A DNA stretch of 64,000 bases. It comes from Patellaria atrata CBS 101060. Taxonomy: Eukaryota > Ascomycota > Dothideomycetes > Patellariales > Patellariaceae. The DNA is taken from positions 605,673 to 669,672 of the forward strand of contig MU006101.1 of the NCBI GenBank assembly GCA_010093705.1, read 5' to 3'. Positions 12,565 through 23,585 of this stretch are shown here, piece by piece; position 1 is the first letter of the stretch; every line of letters starts with the position of its first letter. The notes under the pieces were generated by a model. The model searched no databases and had not been told where the DNA came from. It was given only the letters and a program-made list of their open reading frames with translations. The translations under genes were made by a program, and so were the position numbers.

Positions 12565-13254
12565 TCACTTCTCATCTAACCGCGCACTCTCCCTCCTCAC
12601 CATCCGACGTATAGCTTCATTGCTAAGCCCCAGAACTCTTGCCATGTGAAATGTAGATCGTAGCTGCTCGGAAAGTGCATTTTCTGCCGCGGCGTTCCTT
12701 ACATTCCCTGCAGCGGCCTGCTGGCCTTGATGAGCAAGAAGGGATGTAGCAGGTGTCGAATTTTGGGTAGAGGGTTGAAGGACGGGATTTGCGTTAGTGT
12801 TTTCCTTGCGGTTTGATTAGCGTTTCCTAGACGACGGTATTAGAGGAGTAAGGACTTACGAGTGCACCGCTCGTCCTGGGGTTTGGTAATCTTGTTCGTG
12901 GCTGCGGGATGCTAGGCCTTATTCTCAACTTCTTCAGTGGTTTAGGAGGTTCGTCATCATCGCTTCTGCTGCCAATACAGATTTCTTCTTCGTTTACTCG
13001 CTGGGTGTATTTCTGTTCGGACCTTGTACTCCCTGGTTGTGGTGATGATGGAGGCAGATGAACAACCACGTGAACTTCTCCCGTTTACGATGTTCATCCC
13101 AGATGTGCTTGCATCGATCTCTCATGTTGTTGAATGTCCCGTGTATAAGCATGTCCTGGACGCTGCAGTAATCACACATAATTTCGCGTTTGGAGAGGTA
13201 GAGTCCGCCTGTTAGCGGCCAGTGTTGGGTATGGCCCCTAACGTTGCAAGGCAT
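12565..13254 (-). CDS. Small zinc-finger-like protein, family A copy 1 (unknown function)
   Basis: Not a family I recognise. Exons 13067..13254, 12860..13022 and 12565..12804 join in phase to about 196 residues, using a good GTAAGT donor after exon 2. The N terminus opens MPCNVRGH, then CDYC and, 19 residues later, HIWDEH, giving C-x4-H plus C-x2-C-x19-H-x4-H, a likely zinc site. A basic, proline-rich middle follows (RSDDDEPPKPLKKLRIRP), then a Gln/Ala/Asn-rich linker and a helical C-terminal segment with TFHMARVLGLSNEAIRRM. The gene at 28153 has the same order and spacing, so I treat the two as paralogues. The first intron is only 44 nt, which makes that junction the least certain. A nuclear or chromatin role is possible but is inference. 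Confidence 0.6.
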
Positions 13255-13665
13255 ATCTCTTAATATCAATGAAAGAAATAGGAAGATGGGAGTGGGTATA
13301 ATCTAGAATTATTAAGGTGAGTATAGAAGGATGAATAGTAAGAAAGACTTTTTCTTGGATAAAATAGTCACGATAGAAGTGGAGAGTAAGAGGGCTAAAG
13401 AAAAGAAAAGGCGTGAGAATAGGAGTAAAGATAGAGCTTGTGAACCACCTGCATCTACTAGAGATGGTTGAGGTTTGGATAATAAACAAACTGAACTAGG
13501 GTCCGTTTACCATGTCAAGTTGCAGATAACAATAAGATACTGCTTACCTACAGTGAAATTATTTACCATTAATGGTAGTAGAAATTTTACTTGCTACTAC
13601 ATGGGGAAGTCTGATTAGATATCCCTTATTAATCACTACACGGAACTAATATTATACAACAAAGC
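13255..13665. other. Intergenic between zinc-finger-like gene and glucosidase I
   Basis: Pyrimidine/purine-biased spacer. It holds the upstream region of the zinc-finger-like gene and the 3' end of CWH41. Nothing else was recognised. Confidence 0.4.
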
Positions 13666-16520
13666 CTAAAGTTCATCCCTCACCCTCTTAGTCCCTTCTA
13701 AATTCGGCATCCTCATAATCTTCACTACCAAGCTCGTCCACCCTGTGAAATGCTGCGTCCGCTGACCCGCCCCTGTATCAGGATTATACTGCTCCCACGC
13801 GAATCCCGTCTCCTTCCAACTCTCAAACACCGTCTTGACCAGGTTAATCCTCAACTCCTGATACATCGTCATAGCCCGTCCCTTGTAGGGGTTACCCGTG
13901 CCTGAAGGCGCTTGAGCGATCTCAAGCAAACGGAGCACGATGAGGTAATTTATGTTGATCCAAACGGGGCCGCGCCAGTAGTTCTCGTCCGTGCCGTAGA
14001 GCGGGTCACGTAGGGAGAGTGAACGGATGCCGTGAGTGGACCAGAGTTCTTCGGGGTTGGCGATGAGGTCGAGCACTGCTTTCAATTTCTTCGAGTCGTT
14101 GTCTAGAAGGCCTGTGATAAAGGGGAAGAGGGAGATGTAGCCTTTGTGACATACATGTACGCTTTCTTCGTAATCATCGATGGTAGCATCACAATATGCT
14201 TGTTCCTTTTCACTCCAGTGTAGGTCGTCAATATTACGCTTGATTGCCTCGAGGTTCTTTGCAAATTCAGCGGCATCTTCATCCTCACCTATGGTAGTGG
14301 CAATGTCACGGAGAGATGAGGTCATCATGCCCATCCAGCTAATCAGGTCGACATGGAGCTCTCCTGGATGTGGAGGTTGCGCGCGGGGATAGTCATCGAG
14401 ACCAGATGTAAGAATGTGCCGTGGGGTACGTCCGCGCCATCGATACGCTTCCTTGGTTGAAAAGGCTTCACGGTCGTAGGCCTTAATCTCACCACGCTGT
14501 GTCTTCTTAAACCAAGCGTATTGGCGCTTAAGCAAGGGATATAACTCTTTTAGGTAGTTCAATCCCACCGCACCGTTTATAAGTCGGCCACTGTACTGAA
14601 CCCCTGGTATGACCTCCTGGTCGGTTGGAGTCGAAGCCTCTTGTCTAAGCTTTTCAATGAACGTAGTTAAGACCATAAAAAGCGTTGGCGGGTTGGCGTA
14701 ATGAGGATACTGGACTTGGAACTCAGGGGGCACTTTACTACGAGCTTCGGCGCCGAGTATTTGTTCACGAGCAATCCAGCCCTCATCATCCATAAGGTTA
14801 AACCAAGATTTGATAATGTCCAGCCTGGATTCTTAGCACAATGAAACAAATAGCTGCGATGGAAACGTACGTCAGATCGACATCCCAGTCGATAATGGGT
14901 AGAAGATGAAAGCCCTCATCCCACAAAAATCCTCTTGGAAAAAATGGTCTTGACGGGATACTCGTAAAAAGTTCCGATGGCCCTTCAAGCTGCTCAGCAT
15001 GTCGATTTCGAGCTTCTTCGGCGTCTTCCCAGAATCCTTCGTTCTCTTCTTCATACTCTTCGGCATAGGAGCGATCGACTCTAGCATCGCCGTGGAAATA
15101 ACCGATACCTCCTAGAAGGTTTGAGAAGAGCGACTTGGAGAATTCGAGATATCGATCATAGTTAAACGGTGCTACAGGCTTAAATACCCGGGAGAAACGA
15201 TCAGAGAAGGACTCTGTCATAATGTTAACGCGGTGTGTTACATCTTTAGCTAGTAGAACTATAAGTTTTCCGTGATGGATGCTGATGGTATTCACTTACA
15301 AGTAATAACTGGCTTTATAGTCGCCGAGTTCGAAGAGTAAAGAACGTCAAACTTAGGCCGTTAGCTCGTTGATGATAGGGAAGAGAGGTGCGAAAGTACT
15401 TCAAACTCTCCTTGAAATGTTTTTTGTACCATATGCACATTGCCCTGGGCGATATGATGGTCCATAGTGTATATCTGCTCGGGAGGAGGGGGGTTCTCTT
15501 TCCCGTATTTTGCCAAGTATGCATCAATAACCGTCTTTATATGGGCAAAAAGTAGTGCTTCACTCAAGTTCAGGAGTTAGTCTCTTTCATCAAATAGCCT
15601 TGCTCCATTCTCATGCCGTCCGCTCCCTGACAATGTGGGAAGGATCGAAGTGGTAATGGACTCACGTTTCGTTTGCCATAATCCTTCGTCTGGAATGGAG
15701 AAGCTATGCACAATAGCTCTATCTAGTGGCTTATCTGCGTAGCTTTGGTGCTGATGAAGTGGGTGTTCCCCCTTTCCCTTCGTCAACACGATATCAAACT
15801 CTCCTAGGCCCGCAACATCGCCCTCAATTTTCACGTCACCCTCAAACCCTAAATCATCATTATCGCCTTGCTCTTTGATCTCGATGGTACCCAGGCCTTC
15901 GCGCGCAACATAAAACACAAGCGTAGTTCTCAAATCGGAGGGGAAGTCCTCGCGAGGTTTGCCCTTAATACGTACGCCCCAGCTACCACCGTGTTCACCG
16001 CCAGGAAATTTGACAAAGGAGGTGGTAAGATCGAGACCATTTCCCGCATCGTGGATCGTTTGGTGGCCTCCAGTTCGGGCGTCATAGCTGTCCCAGCCGT
16101 AACCGGCCATATTTTCGTTCTGTTCGCATGTGTGGCGGAAGTCTACAGGGTTTATCAGCGACCGAATCCCATAAAAGCTCCATGACAACTTTGAGCCCAA
16201 ATTGCCTCTGAATTGAGAAACTGCTTGCGGCTTGAACTAGTAGTAGAGGAATACCCACTATGCTGCACCGTCTGATAGTCTTCAACACGAGACCACATCA
16301 ATCCCAGCAGTAAGCTCTTCGGTATCCGGGGTCTGAGGCCAAAGTATAGATTTGGTCTGTAGGGACCCCATAGTAAGCTTTGATTTGACGCCTTTTCAAA
16401 ACTTTCAATTGATTCGGTTTCGTCTGTAATTGCTCCAGATCTTGCTATGGTAGGGTTGAAGAGAGACAATAAGACGAGTGATACGGTAAGTGACGCTATA
16501 TGTATTTCCAGTGCTTTCAT
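13666..16520 (-). CDS. CWH41: Mannosyl-oligosaccharide glucosidase (glucosidase I, GH63)
   Basis: This enzyme trims the terminal alpha-1,2-glucose from Glc3Man9GlcNAc2 in the ER, the first step of N-glycan processing. Six exons fit in phase (16259..16520, 15666..16142, 15400..15557, 15300..15351, 14871..15249, 13666..14824), giving about 828 residues, normal for the family. The start ATG leads into a hydrophobic N terminus (LTVSLVLLSLFNPTIA), a signal peptide or anchor. Family landmarks are WGPYRPNLYFGLRPR, SLLLGLMWSRV, HTCEQNENMAGYGWDSYD, FSNLLGGIGYFHGD, FFPRGFLWDEGFHLLPI and the C-terminal DENYWRGPVWININYL and TGAGQRTQHFTGWTSLV. The last four residues are RDEL, an ER-retrieval-like tail. 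An in-frame TAA after RLFDERD lies inside an intron whose donor is GTGAGT at 15665. Confidence 0.95.
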
Positions 16521-17266
16521 TTTGTACGATTTATGTCTGAGGATGCAAGGGGAAAAAGCTCCAATTTGGAGGGTAGAGCTCCTTGTCCCAATGTTTGTGA
16601 TTCTGGAGCTTTGGTGGGGAAGCTCAAAGAACACGTTTTCCCGACAACCGACGCGGTCCGCAAGTCATTCTTCAGCAAACAATTAGATATCAGGTTCGTA
16701 TAAGGGTATGAGGCGATAATGTCAATTTTCTGATAGTATTGAATTGAATTGAATAGACATCACTTCAACTCGAGATCAGATGGCTCGCATGCTTATAATG
16801 TTCGAACAAGTGTATTCATAGAGGAAGTGATCTCTGAATAATACAAGTACCTAGAGATTCTCTAGGCTGAGGCTCTTTCGTCTCATCGTCTGTGAATACT
16901 ATACAAGAATGCTGTCCTGAGAACCTCTCTCAGCCGCCAGGGGGTTTTATTTGACCCTAGAGAAATCCCTCGTATATCTTAACTTTTCTACCAACTGTCT
17001 GTTATAAAGATTATAGCATGTGATATGCTTCTTGGGTACGTCCGATATTAGTTAAAAGCCCCTTGTTAAAGCTCGAGCTAAACAGATATCATAAGAAAAC
17101 TATGACAGAGCTATAATAGGTGCAAAGAGAAATACCAGATAGTGGATGAATTAGTGCATGTTGAAAGAGCAGCCTCATCAAATAAAGTCCCAAAATCAAC
17201 ACGTGCTTCACCGACTGCAAAAACATTAGCAAAACTTCTTATGCTTCACTTTCTATCGATTAATAC
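16521..17266. other. Intergenic, promoter side of CWH41
   Basis: Contains a short tandem GAATT repeat near 16740-16755 and AT-rich sequence. No gene or RNA was recognised. Confidence 0.4.
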
Positions 17267-18019
17267 TTACGAAGGACTAAGGGGGCGATTGAAACCTCCA
17301 ACGCGGTTCATGTACTGCCTGTACTCGGTCTTCTTCTCCTTTCTCACAGCGTAGTTTCGATCATTCCCTGGGACCTTAGTATTTTTGGTTGTTTTGAAGG
17401 TGGCAAATCCCATCATCTTCTTCATCCGTGTTTCCAGATCATCTTCGTCATCCGCTTCGCCGTCATCCTCCATCCTGGTGTCTCCGTTCATTGTGGCTAC
17501 TTTAGCCGGGGGTCGACTGCTGGGTTGCGAAGGAGCAACAATGGACTTTTGATGTGACAAAGCTCCATTCCGACGATCGCGTGGAAGTACTGTTGCCCGT
17601 GGACCTCGTGCTGGTGAACGAGCCCGAACATCTCGCCCATTCTCCCGTGCGGGAGATCTCGACCTGGATCTAGTACGCCTATCATCTGGATCGCCATTAG
17701 ATTTATTCTCCAGAGATCTGACTCTCCAAAAATTCATCCACTTACCGCGTCGTCCTTTATGCCTCTCCCGACTACCGCTCCGATCTCTCCTTCTGTCCCT
17801 ACTCCTATCTTTATCCTTTCCTTCCCGCCAATCGCGCGATCGTGACCTATGTCTCCCCCCATCTCTATTACGGTCTCGATGATGATCTCTATCTCGTCCA
17901 CCTCCTCTCCTATCGCCGCGACCGCTGCCTCGTGGTGGTGAGTCTCGGCGTCTCTCGCTCAGGTCGAATTTTGAAGTGGTGTCAGTATGACGGGCACGTT
18001 TAGATGGCGGCTCCGCCAT
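17267..18019 (-). CDS. U4/U6.U5 tri-snRNP 27 kDa-like protein (SNRNP27 domain)
   Basis: A nuclear splicing factor of the tri-snRNP. The C-terminal SNRNP27 (DUF1777) domain is clear: MMGFATFKTTKNTKVPGN, then RNYAVRKEKKTEYRQYMNRVGGFNRPLSPS. Upstream lies a long Arg/Ser/Asp/Gly-rich RS-type tract (about residues 20-130) and a KRAR nuclear-localisation-like motif at the start. I place a 60-nt intron at 17686..17745 (GTAAGT donor, CCAG acceptor), leaving about 230 residues. It is a multiple of three with no stop, so retention would add 20 residues. The start at MAEPPSKRARH fits the family. The frame stays open upstream to 18304, so a longer N terminus or in-frame leader cannot be excluded. Confidence 0.88.
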   Translation of the reverse strand: MAEPPSKRARHTDTTSKFDLSERRRDSPPRGSGRGDRRGGGRDRDHHRDRNRDGGRHRSRSRDWREGKDKDRSRDRRRDRSGSRERHKGRRGKWMNFWRVRSLENKSNGDPDDRRTRSRSRSPARENGRDVRARSPARGPRATVLPRDRRNGALSHQKSIVAPSQPSSRPPAKVATMNGDTRMEDDGEADDEDDLETRMKKMMGFATFKTTKNTKVPGNDRNYAVRKEKKTEYRQYMNRVGGFNRPLSPS

Positions 18020-18653
18020 CTCAGAATATAAAGGTCCAGGGTTTAAGGTATCCACAGGTTGTATACCAGGGCTAAGGGTTCGTACGCCGTATGGGTTAAC
18101 AGTAGTTTTGCACTTGAGGGAGCGGGTTTTGTCCTTGGACAACAGGGAGAAAGAGAGCTTAGTATTTGTTAGAGCTTTGGATGAGATAGCAACACTAGAT
18201 TTCTGCACGACGATAGAGTCCGGAAATATATGCGTTTCGGGGATGTTGCGAAGAACTGATGTCGTGGACGACTCTTCGCCCGTCCTGAACTTCAAGTGCT
18301 CCATGATTCGCTCTGTCCATAAGCGTGTAGTCTTGGCGTAATTCCGCCCCGCCCTGTGAACTCCGCTACGGAAAATCTTGGTTAAGTGTAATTTTTCGAA
18401 AAATCTACGCAGCTAGAAATTATATCGCTGTAAGGATCAGATGTAGTGTACTAGGTGGTGAAGGAAGTTGTGTGGAGAGAAAAAGAAAGGTCAGTCATGA
18501 GGGCGATTTCAAGGCACAAACGACGTGGAATGCTGTGAATGGCAAGCAAGACATTGTTCTTAGTTTGTCTTAGCTATTTTTTCGTTGCATTACCAGGAGT
18601 AGCTACTGATATCCGTCTAGAGAGTGAAGATCCTCTATGAGAAACCATATCTC
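18020..18653. other. Intergenic upstream of the SNRNP27 gene, with open leader frame
   Basis: On the minus strand the frame of the splicing factor stays open from 18304 to 18020 (about 95 codons, Ser/Thr/Lys-rich). I read it as 5' leader by chance open, but it could be coding. The rest is spacer to the ELP5 stop. Confidence 0.35.
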
Positions 18654-19763
18654 TCAGATTTCATCCTCCTCCTCATCGAAATCATCCTCTACACCCATAT
18701 CATACAGGATTCTACCCCCCTCTCCACCTTCACCTTTCTGAGCATCGAAATAAGGTAGTACAACTCCTTCTCTATCCCTTCTCTGCTTCTCCGTAAGCCC
18801 AAGGTCAAAAGTCGTATCCATCCCGTCCTGCCCACTACTCTCCTTCGTCTCGGACATCCGTGCGTAAAGGGGATGGTCTTCCAGTAAAATTACGCTTTCT
18901 TTAGGCCTAGTGGTGGATGACGCAGACTGTTTTACACTGTGGGGAAGGAAATACCATTCCTGCATTCCGCGCCCTGATTTACGTCGGAACTCTACCTCTA
19001 AAACCATCCCTCGGGAGTCATTGCTTCCTAAGCCAACAATAACACCTTCATTCTCTTCCGATAGACCGAATACTGGTTCAGCAACACTACGGTCTCGAGC
19101 AGCCTTTTCAGCTAGGAGGTGAGAGATAGAATGAACAGTGACAATGGTGGTGGATAGGTATTTGAGTAGAGTCAAAAGGGAAGGTGAATAAGGAGATTGG
19201 GATAAAGACGAAGGGGTATCCGCATGATAGATAGCCAGTAGTGATGTAGCTGGAGAGATGAAGGATGAAAGGTATAGAGGAAGATTAATGGATATATGAG
19301 AGGAAAGGTTTGTCAAGCTGTCAAAGATAATAAAATGCCCTTCAGATATCAGAACATAGTCTTAAATATTAGTATGATGGTCGTACTTGTAGTGTTATTA
19401 GGAGAGAAATGGTCCTGAATGTTCTTTTGCAGGGCTTCCGGATTCAATCTAGAGCCTTGAATGAAAACCTCAACTCCTAGAGGTTTCCGTAGAGTTTCGA
19501 ACGAAACAAAAATGACACGCAGTTTTGAAACCTAGTATCCCATCAGTGTAAGTTCTATCTTCGGGATGGTTCATTCAACAATCGCTTTTGGGGAGACTCC
19601 GCACCACTGCCCGTTTAATATACTCCCTTACGAGCGGCTTTCCCGACTGCTCCAAATTATCCACAATAAGTGTAAACGGCGATGCGTTTTCTTTGTTATT
19701 CAATAATTTAGAGATAAGGAGCAAATGATGGGTGCGGCGGTGCCGTAATGATCCTGTATTCAT
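18654..19763 (-). CDS. ELP5: Elongator complex protein 5
   Basis: Subunit of the Elp4-Elp5-Elp6 ring of Elongator, which modifies wobble uridines of tRNAs. Exons 19605..19763, 19387..19531 and 18654..19339 join in phase to about 329 residues. The N terminus HRRTHHLLLISKLLN and PFTLIVDNLEQSGKPLVREYIKRA matches the Elp5/Iki1 RecA-like fold, followed by VIFVSFETLRKPLGVEVF and a Walker-B-like FIIFDSLTNL strand at the start of exon 3. The C terminus has PYFDAQKGEGGEGGRILYDMG and ends in the acidic DDFDEEEDEI tail usual for fungal Elp5. The first donor is ambiguous by one codon (GCA|GTGGTG or GCAGTG|GTGCGG). The exon 3 acceptor at 19340 was chosen by phase. Confidence 0.9.
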
Positions 19764-21921
19764 CCTGAAAGATTGAGGTTCTGGTTTTGAGAAAGAGTTC
19801 GCGCTAAGCGAGACTTATACTTATGGGCAAGGGGAGCTGTTGTTTTGGCACCCTCTTTATTACAACACGTTCTTTCTACTTGCAGCTTATAAACAAATAA
19901 ACCGTAACTTTTTTCTATATTCCAGAGACCCGTGGCCTAGTGGTGGGAAACCCAACCACACTGATCAGGCCCAAACCAACCAGTCCAGAGGTCGAACCTT
20001 AGAGGAGGGGATAATGCCCTCAAGTAGAAGTACCACGCCGCTCGTCCAATGGATAGGAGCGGATGGGAAATGTTTTGTCCTTTTTTTTTTCCAGTTCTAG
20101 AGACCGTTTAGAAAGGGGTATTAATATAATGAAGGGGTGTCAAATAACAGCTCCCTATACTTATTGTTTTGACAACCCCTCGGATGTCGTTTTGACTATG
20201 TATTGGTATGATACTATGACCCCTTTAGCGTCTTCATACTTGATTAACTCTGAGCAAATCGAATATACGTCATCTTGCCATTGCAAAGAATGGCAGTAGA
20301 GCCTAGCTTCCATAGAGTATTAAGCTGTTATAGTACATTGAGAGGACTTGGAAGGGACAAATCTAAAAGCCTTCTTGAACCCCACAACTTCCCTCTGAAG
20401 CATCTAATTGAGACCGTGTAGGACACTATTTAATTTATTAGACTTGTTTGATTCCAAGCTCAGCTCCCACTTGCTGCTCATCTACATAGATATTCTTCGT
20501 TTACGTGTAGTCTTTTCATTTGTTAGTATAGGTAACCTTCACTCTGACGTATCTTATACTTCACATCTTGCCTTTTTAACCCATTGCATGGAACTAGACC
20601 TGCAATTCGCTGACTCCTCGCTATTCACACTATGTCTCATATCCCAGTGCTGCTCTTGCGCTGTGATAGCTTGCTTGCCATAACCTGGAACTTGAGAAAC
20701 CCGAAGTATCCGTTCCATGGTAGAGCATCTTGCTCTAATATCTCCGCATGTGAAATGCTCCTCATATCATTAATCTGGCTCTCTGGTGTAGAAGACGGGC
20801 ACGGACGGGAGTGTCACCACCAGAATGATCGTGCGGGAGCTCAAGAGCATCATTCATGGTGTATCGCCCTACCGTGCTCTATATTCTATTTCTGTCTTGT
20901 GTAAGTTGAACAAGTAGGTGTAAGTTTAGCGCCATTGAAAGGAGACCTGAAGTGTGACCTATGCAGGTCCATAGTGCCCTATTATGACCACTCTCTCACT
21001 ATCCAGCTCATAGACTTGAAGGCCAGTAATTCAGCAGGGGCACAGTCCAGCTGAATGCATACTTACTAGTTGTATTATATTGCATATTATCAGAATGCAT
21101 AGCTAATTATGCAGTCCAGTGGGGTAACCCCATTGCGGAGTGGGTTGCGGAGAAGAAACCGGCTGGTATAAGGTATGTTAATGCGCCATTCCATGTCTCC
21201 AGACAGAGCGAAAAGTATATAGAGGGGTCTGTCGAAGTTGTTCCACTGCTAGCTTTCCCGAAGGAATCCTGAGGCTGCGGATTATGATGCATGTTTGTTG
21301 GCTTTATTCGGAATCGGTTTGTCGGCTTGGTATGGATTGTGTGCTCGCAAATAGGCCGAAAAGAAGGAAATTCTGGTTAACCATAAGAAGAGGCTTTAAG
21401 AAGCAATAATTATAAAGTCAAAGAAGTAGAATGTGCTCCTGAGCTTCTATAACGGTGATTCCGAGGGAATAGAGAAAACTACTCGTAGTGCACAGATTTT
21501 CGAAGGGGGTAGCTGGTGATCGCCACACCCTGACATATCTTAGGTCGACTTAATTTTGAAAATACTCTTTTCCCAAAATCGCAACCATCACATCCACCAC
21601 CTTCCGCGCAGAGATCATACAGCCCACAATAACGACCATGCTTCCGTACTCAGCAAGTATGGCAAGAAGAGGCCTGAGCCAAAGAGTGTCCCGGATCCCA
21701 TCCCCGTTCCCTCTCCGGTTGCCCTCAACTGCCGATCTAGTGGAAAGCCGAATGGAAATTAGCAACCTCGCAGAAATCAGAGATCATAATAACATCGGAC
21801 AAAACCATTCACCATCTTTCCCTCCATTCATACCACCACCGCTCCCTGATGGATCTATAGCTTCCCCCCTTCAACTCACTCGCAATCCCCTCAACCACAC
21901 CCCACACCCGTCTATCCTTAG
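19764..21921. other. Gene-poor spacer, 2.1 kb
   Basis: No gene was recognised between ELP5 and the coiled-coil ORF. The one structured element is a possible tRNA-derived SINE at about 19931-20098, listed separately. A possible upstream exon for the next gene lies around 21638-21739. Other ORFs here are short and featureless. Confidence 0.4.
19931..20098 (+). mobile_element. Candidate tRNA-derived SINE
   Basis: The left end has TGGCCTAGTGG, which fits a Pol III A box. About 55 nt downstream AGGTCGAACCT resembles a B box with one base missing. The unit ends in a run of ten T (20081-20090), usable as a Pol III terminator. The 7-mer AGAGACC occurs just before (19924-19930) and just after (20099-20105), like a short target-site duplication. 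A copy elsewhere in the genome would be needed to prove it is a repeat. A decayed tRNA-like sequence is the alternative. Confidence 0.3.
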
Positions 21922-22464
21922 AATGAGATTTTAGACCCGTGGATGATCACTGGGAGGGAGGATGAGGACTTGACGAGCTTTTTCAAGCTTGAAAATGAGG
22001 TTATGAACAAGATCGGAGCGTTGCGCGAGGACTCCGAATCCCCGGCGGCAGCGAGATCCACGAACGCCACGGCCGAGAAGATCAAAGCTTTGGGAAAGAA
22101 AGCTGCCGAAACCTTAGCAGCGGTTCTATCCTCGACTGAGAGATACAAGGAACTACGGAAGGACGCCGAGGACCTATTGGACCAGGCAAGGAACATCAAG
22201 ACGATACGGGGAATCCTAAAGCAACGTGGAGACAGCACAACACTGTTTCGATACATGTTTGTAACATCGGAATGGGAAAAAGTAGACGAAAGCCAGAAAG
22301 CCCTGACGGATAAACTGGATTTCTTGCAGGGAGAAGATGGGCTCGTAGCGGGAATAGAAAGAGCGCGGAACAAGCATAGAACAGAATCAGAGAGGCTCCA
22401 AGAGGAAATACGCCTCCTCCAAGAGAGTCAGTCTGGGAATATCACTGGTGCTGATTGTTATTGA
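21922..22464 (+). CDS. Hypothetical coiled-coil protein (partial gene model)
   Basis: Unrecognised. The open frame begins after a TATCCTTAG acceptor at 21921 with NEILDPWMITGRED and continues for about 180 codons to a TGA at 22464. It is rich in Ala, Lys, Glu and Leu with heptad-like spacing (such as TAEKIKALGKKAAETLAAVL, and RARNKHRTESERLQEE near the end), suggesting one or two long helices. There is no signal peptide. An upstream exon ending at 21739 (frame starting ATG 21638, GTGGAA donor) would join in phase, but this is weak. Alternatively translation starts at ATG 21943. Proline-rich open sequence upstream may be leader. A genuine but uncharacterised gene is likely; the 5' end is not resolved. 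Confidence 0.4.
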   Translation, partial: NEILDPWMITGREDEDLTSFFKLENEVMNKIGALREDSESPAAARSTNATAEKIKALGKKAAETLAAVLSSTERYKELRKDAEDLLDQARNIKTIRGILKQRGDSTTLFRYMFVTSEWEKVDESQKALTDKLDFLQGEDGLVAGIERARNKHRTESERLQEEIRLLQESQSGNITGADCY

Positions 22465-23585
22465 AAGAAAGAGTAAATGGACGGTATGGGGAAATGAGTT
22501 TGTCTCCCAAACTTGCTGAGCTTGTGCTTGTAGCTAACTGTACCTCATACAAAACCCGAAAGTGTACCATCTGATTGTACGGAATATCGATCAGGGAAGG
22601 TCTCGAGCATGGCACCCAAGAGATTGTACTGCATGCCAGTGAAGGAAAACACTGTAAAAAAAAAAAACCACCTCGACGAAGAGCTCACACGTTTGCGACC
22701 GTGTCGAGGATCAGTAGCCTTAGGGTGAAACCAAGACGAGCTCAGTATACAATACCAGGAGTATCCGCAGAAGGAAAGTAAGAGTTGCTCAACGGAGGAG
22801 AAGAGCATAAACAGAGAGGGGATACTTATTCTGGTACTGGTTCGACAGCAAAAAGAACACATGCACGTAATCAAAACTATGGGAAAGGAGACTCGAAGCA
22901 GTAAAGAGAAGGAGGAAGAACTTCCTGGCCTTACAAAAAGGTATCTTACTTCTGAAGGAACTTTGGCCTATCAACACACCCGTTCCTCTGAGGGAGTCAC
23001 CGCCATGATGGACATTGTAAGAGAAAGACTTAAGGGGACCTTGTCAAGGGATTTAATCTCTAAGATGAGTTAGACTTACAACTTCTATTTAGTAGAAGAA
23101 GCTACTATTGAGAATCGGAAAGACTGCTTGTTGGTGCGGCTAGTATCCTACCGTGAAGCCTATGTTATAACAGCAATAACATTGGCTGGCGAGATGGATT
23201 TTAGACGAAATTAGCATTCCATCAGGGAGTCGTGGAGGTGTCATGACTTACCATTGGTCTTTTAATGCTTTTCCCTCCCCAACACATACGACAATACGAT
23301 ACCTTATAGCACTTGACGAGATCAATTTTGAGCCAAAATGACGTTTCCGCTATACGACAAAGAGAAATACATCACCATACAGGCGTATAATGCAAAAAGT
23401 AGTCGCTGGTATTCGGTCTCTTTTTACACAAGAGCTTTTCAAGAATACCCAGGAAATAAACGAGCTGATGAAAGCTTCAATACACCATTCCGGTGTTTAT
23501 CAATTCGCATCTCATCTTAAGACGCCGATGTGGTATCATATAGTCCGAACATGCACCAACTATGCTAGGCCAAGGTCCGATATCT
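22465..23585. other. Spacer between convergent genes, with short ORFs
   Basis: Contains a run of 12 A at about 22654 and ORFs of 60-70 codons (22575..22781, 22861..23073). The latter is hydrophilic and could be a stray exon, but nothing supports it. Includes the 3' flank of SEC22. Confidence 0.35.

Noticed and set aside
15577-15660. In-frame stop after RLFDERD in glucosidase I, possible truncation
   Set aside because: It falls inside an intron with a GTGAGT donor at 15665. Removing it restores the family sequence in phase.
20037-20070. CCAATGGATAGGAGC, similar to part of an arginine tRNA
   Set aside because: No T arm or acceptor stem. It lies inside the SINE candidate and is explained at most by that.
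20700-20770. GGTAGAGCATCTTGCTCT stretch resembling a tRNA D arm
   Set aside because: No anticodon arm or GGTTCGA B box at the right distance on either strand.
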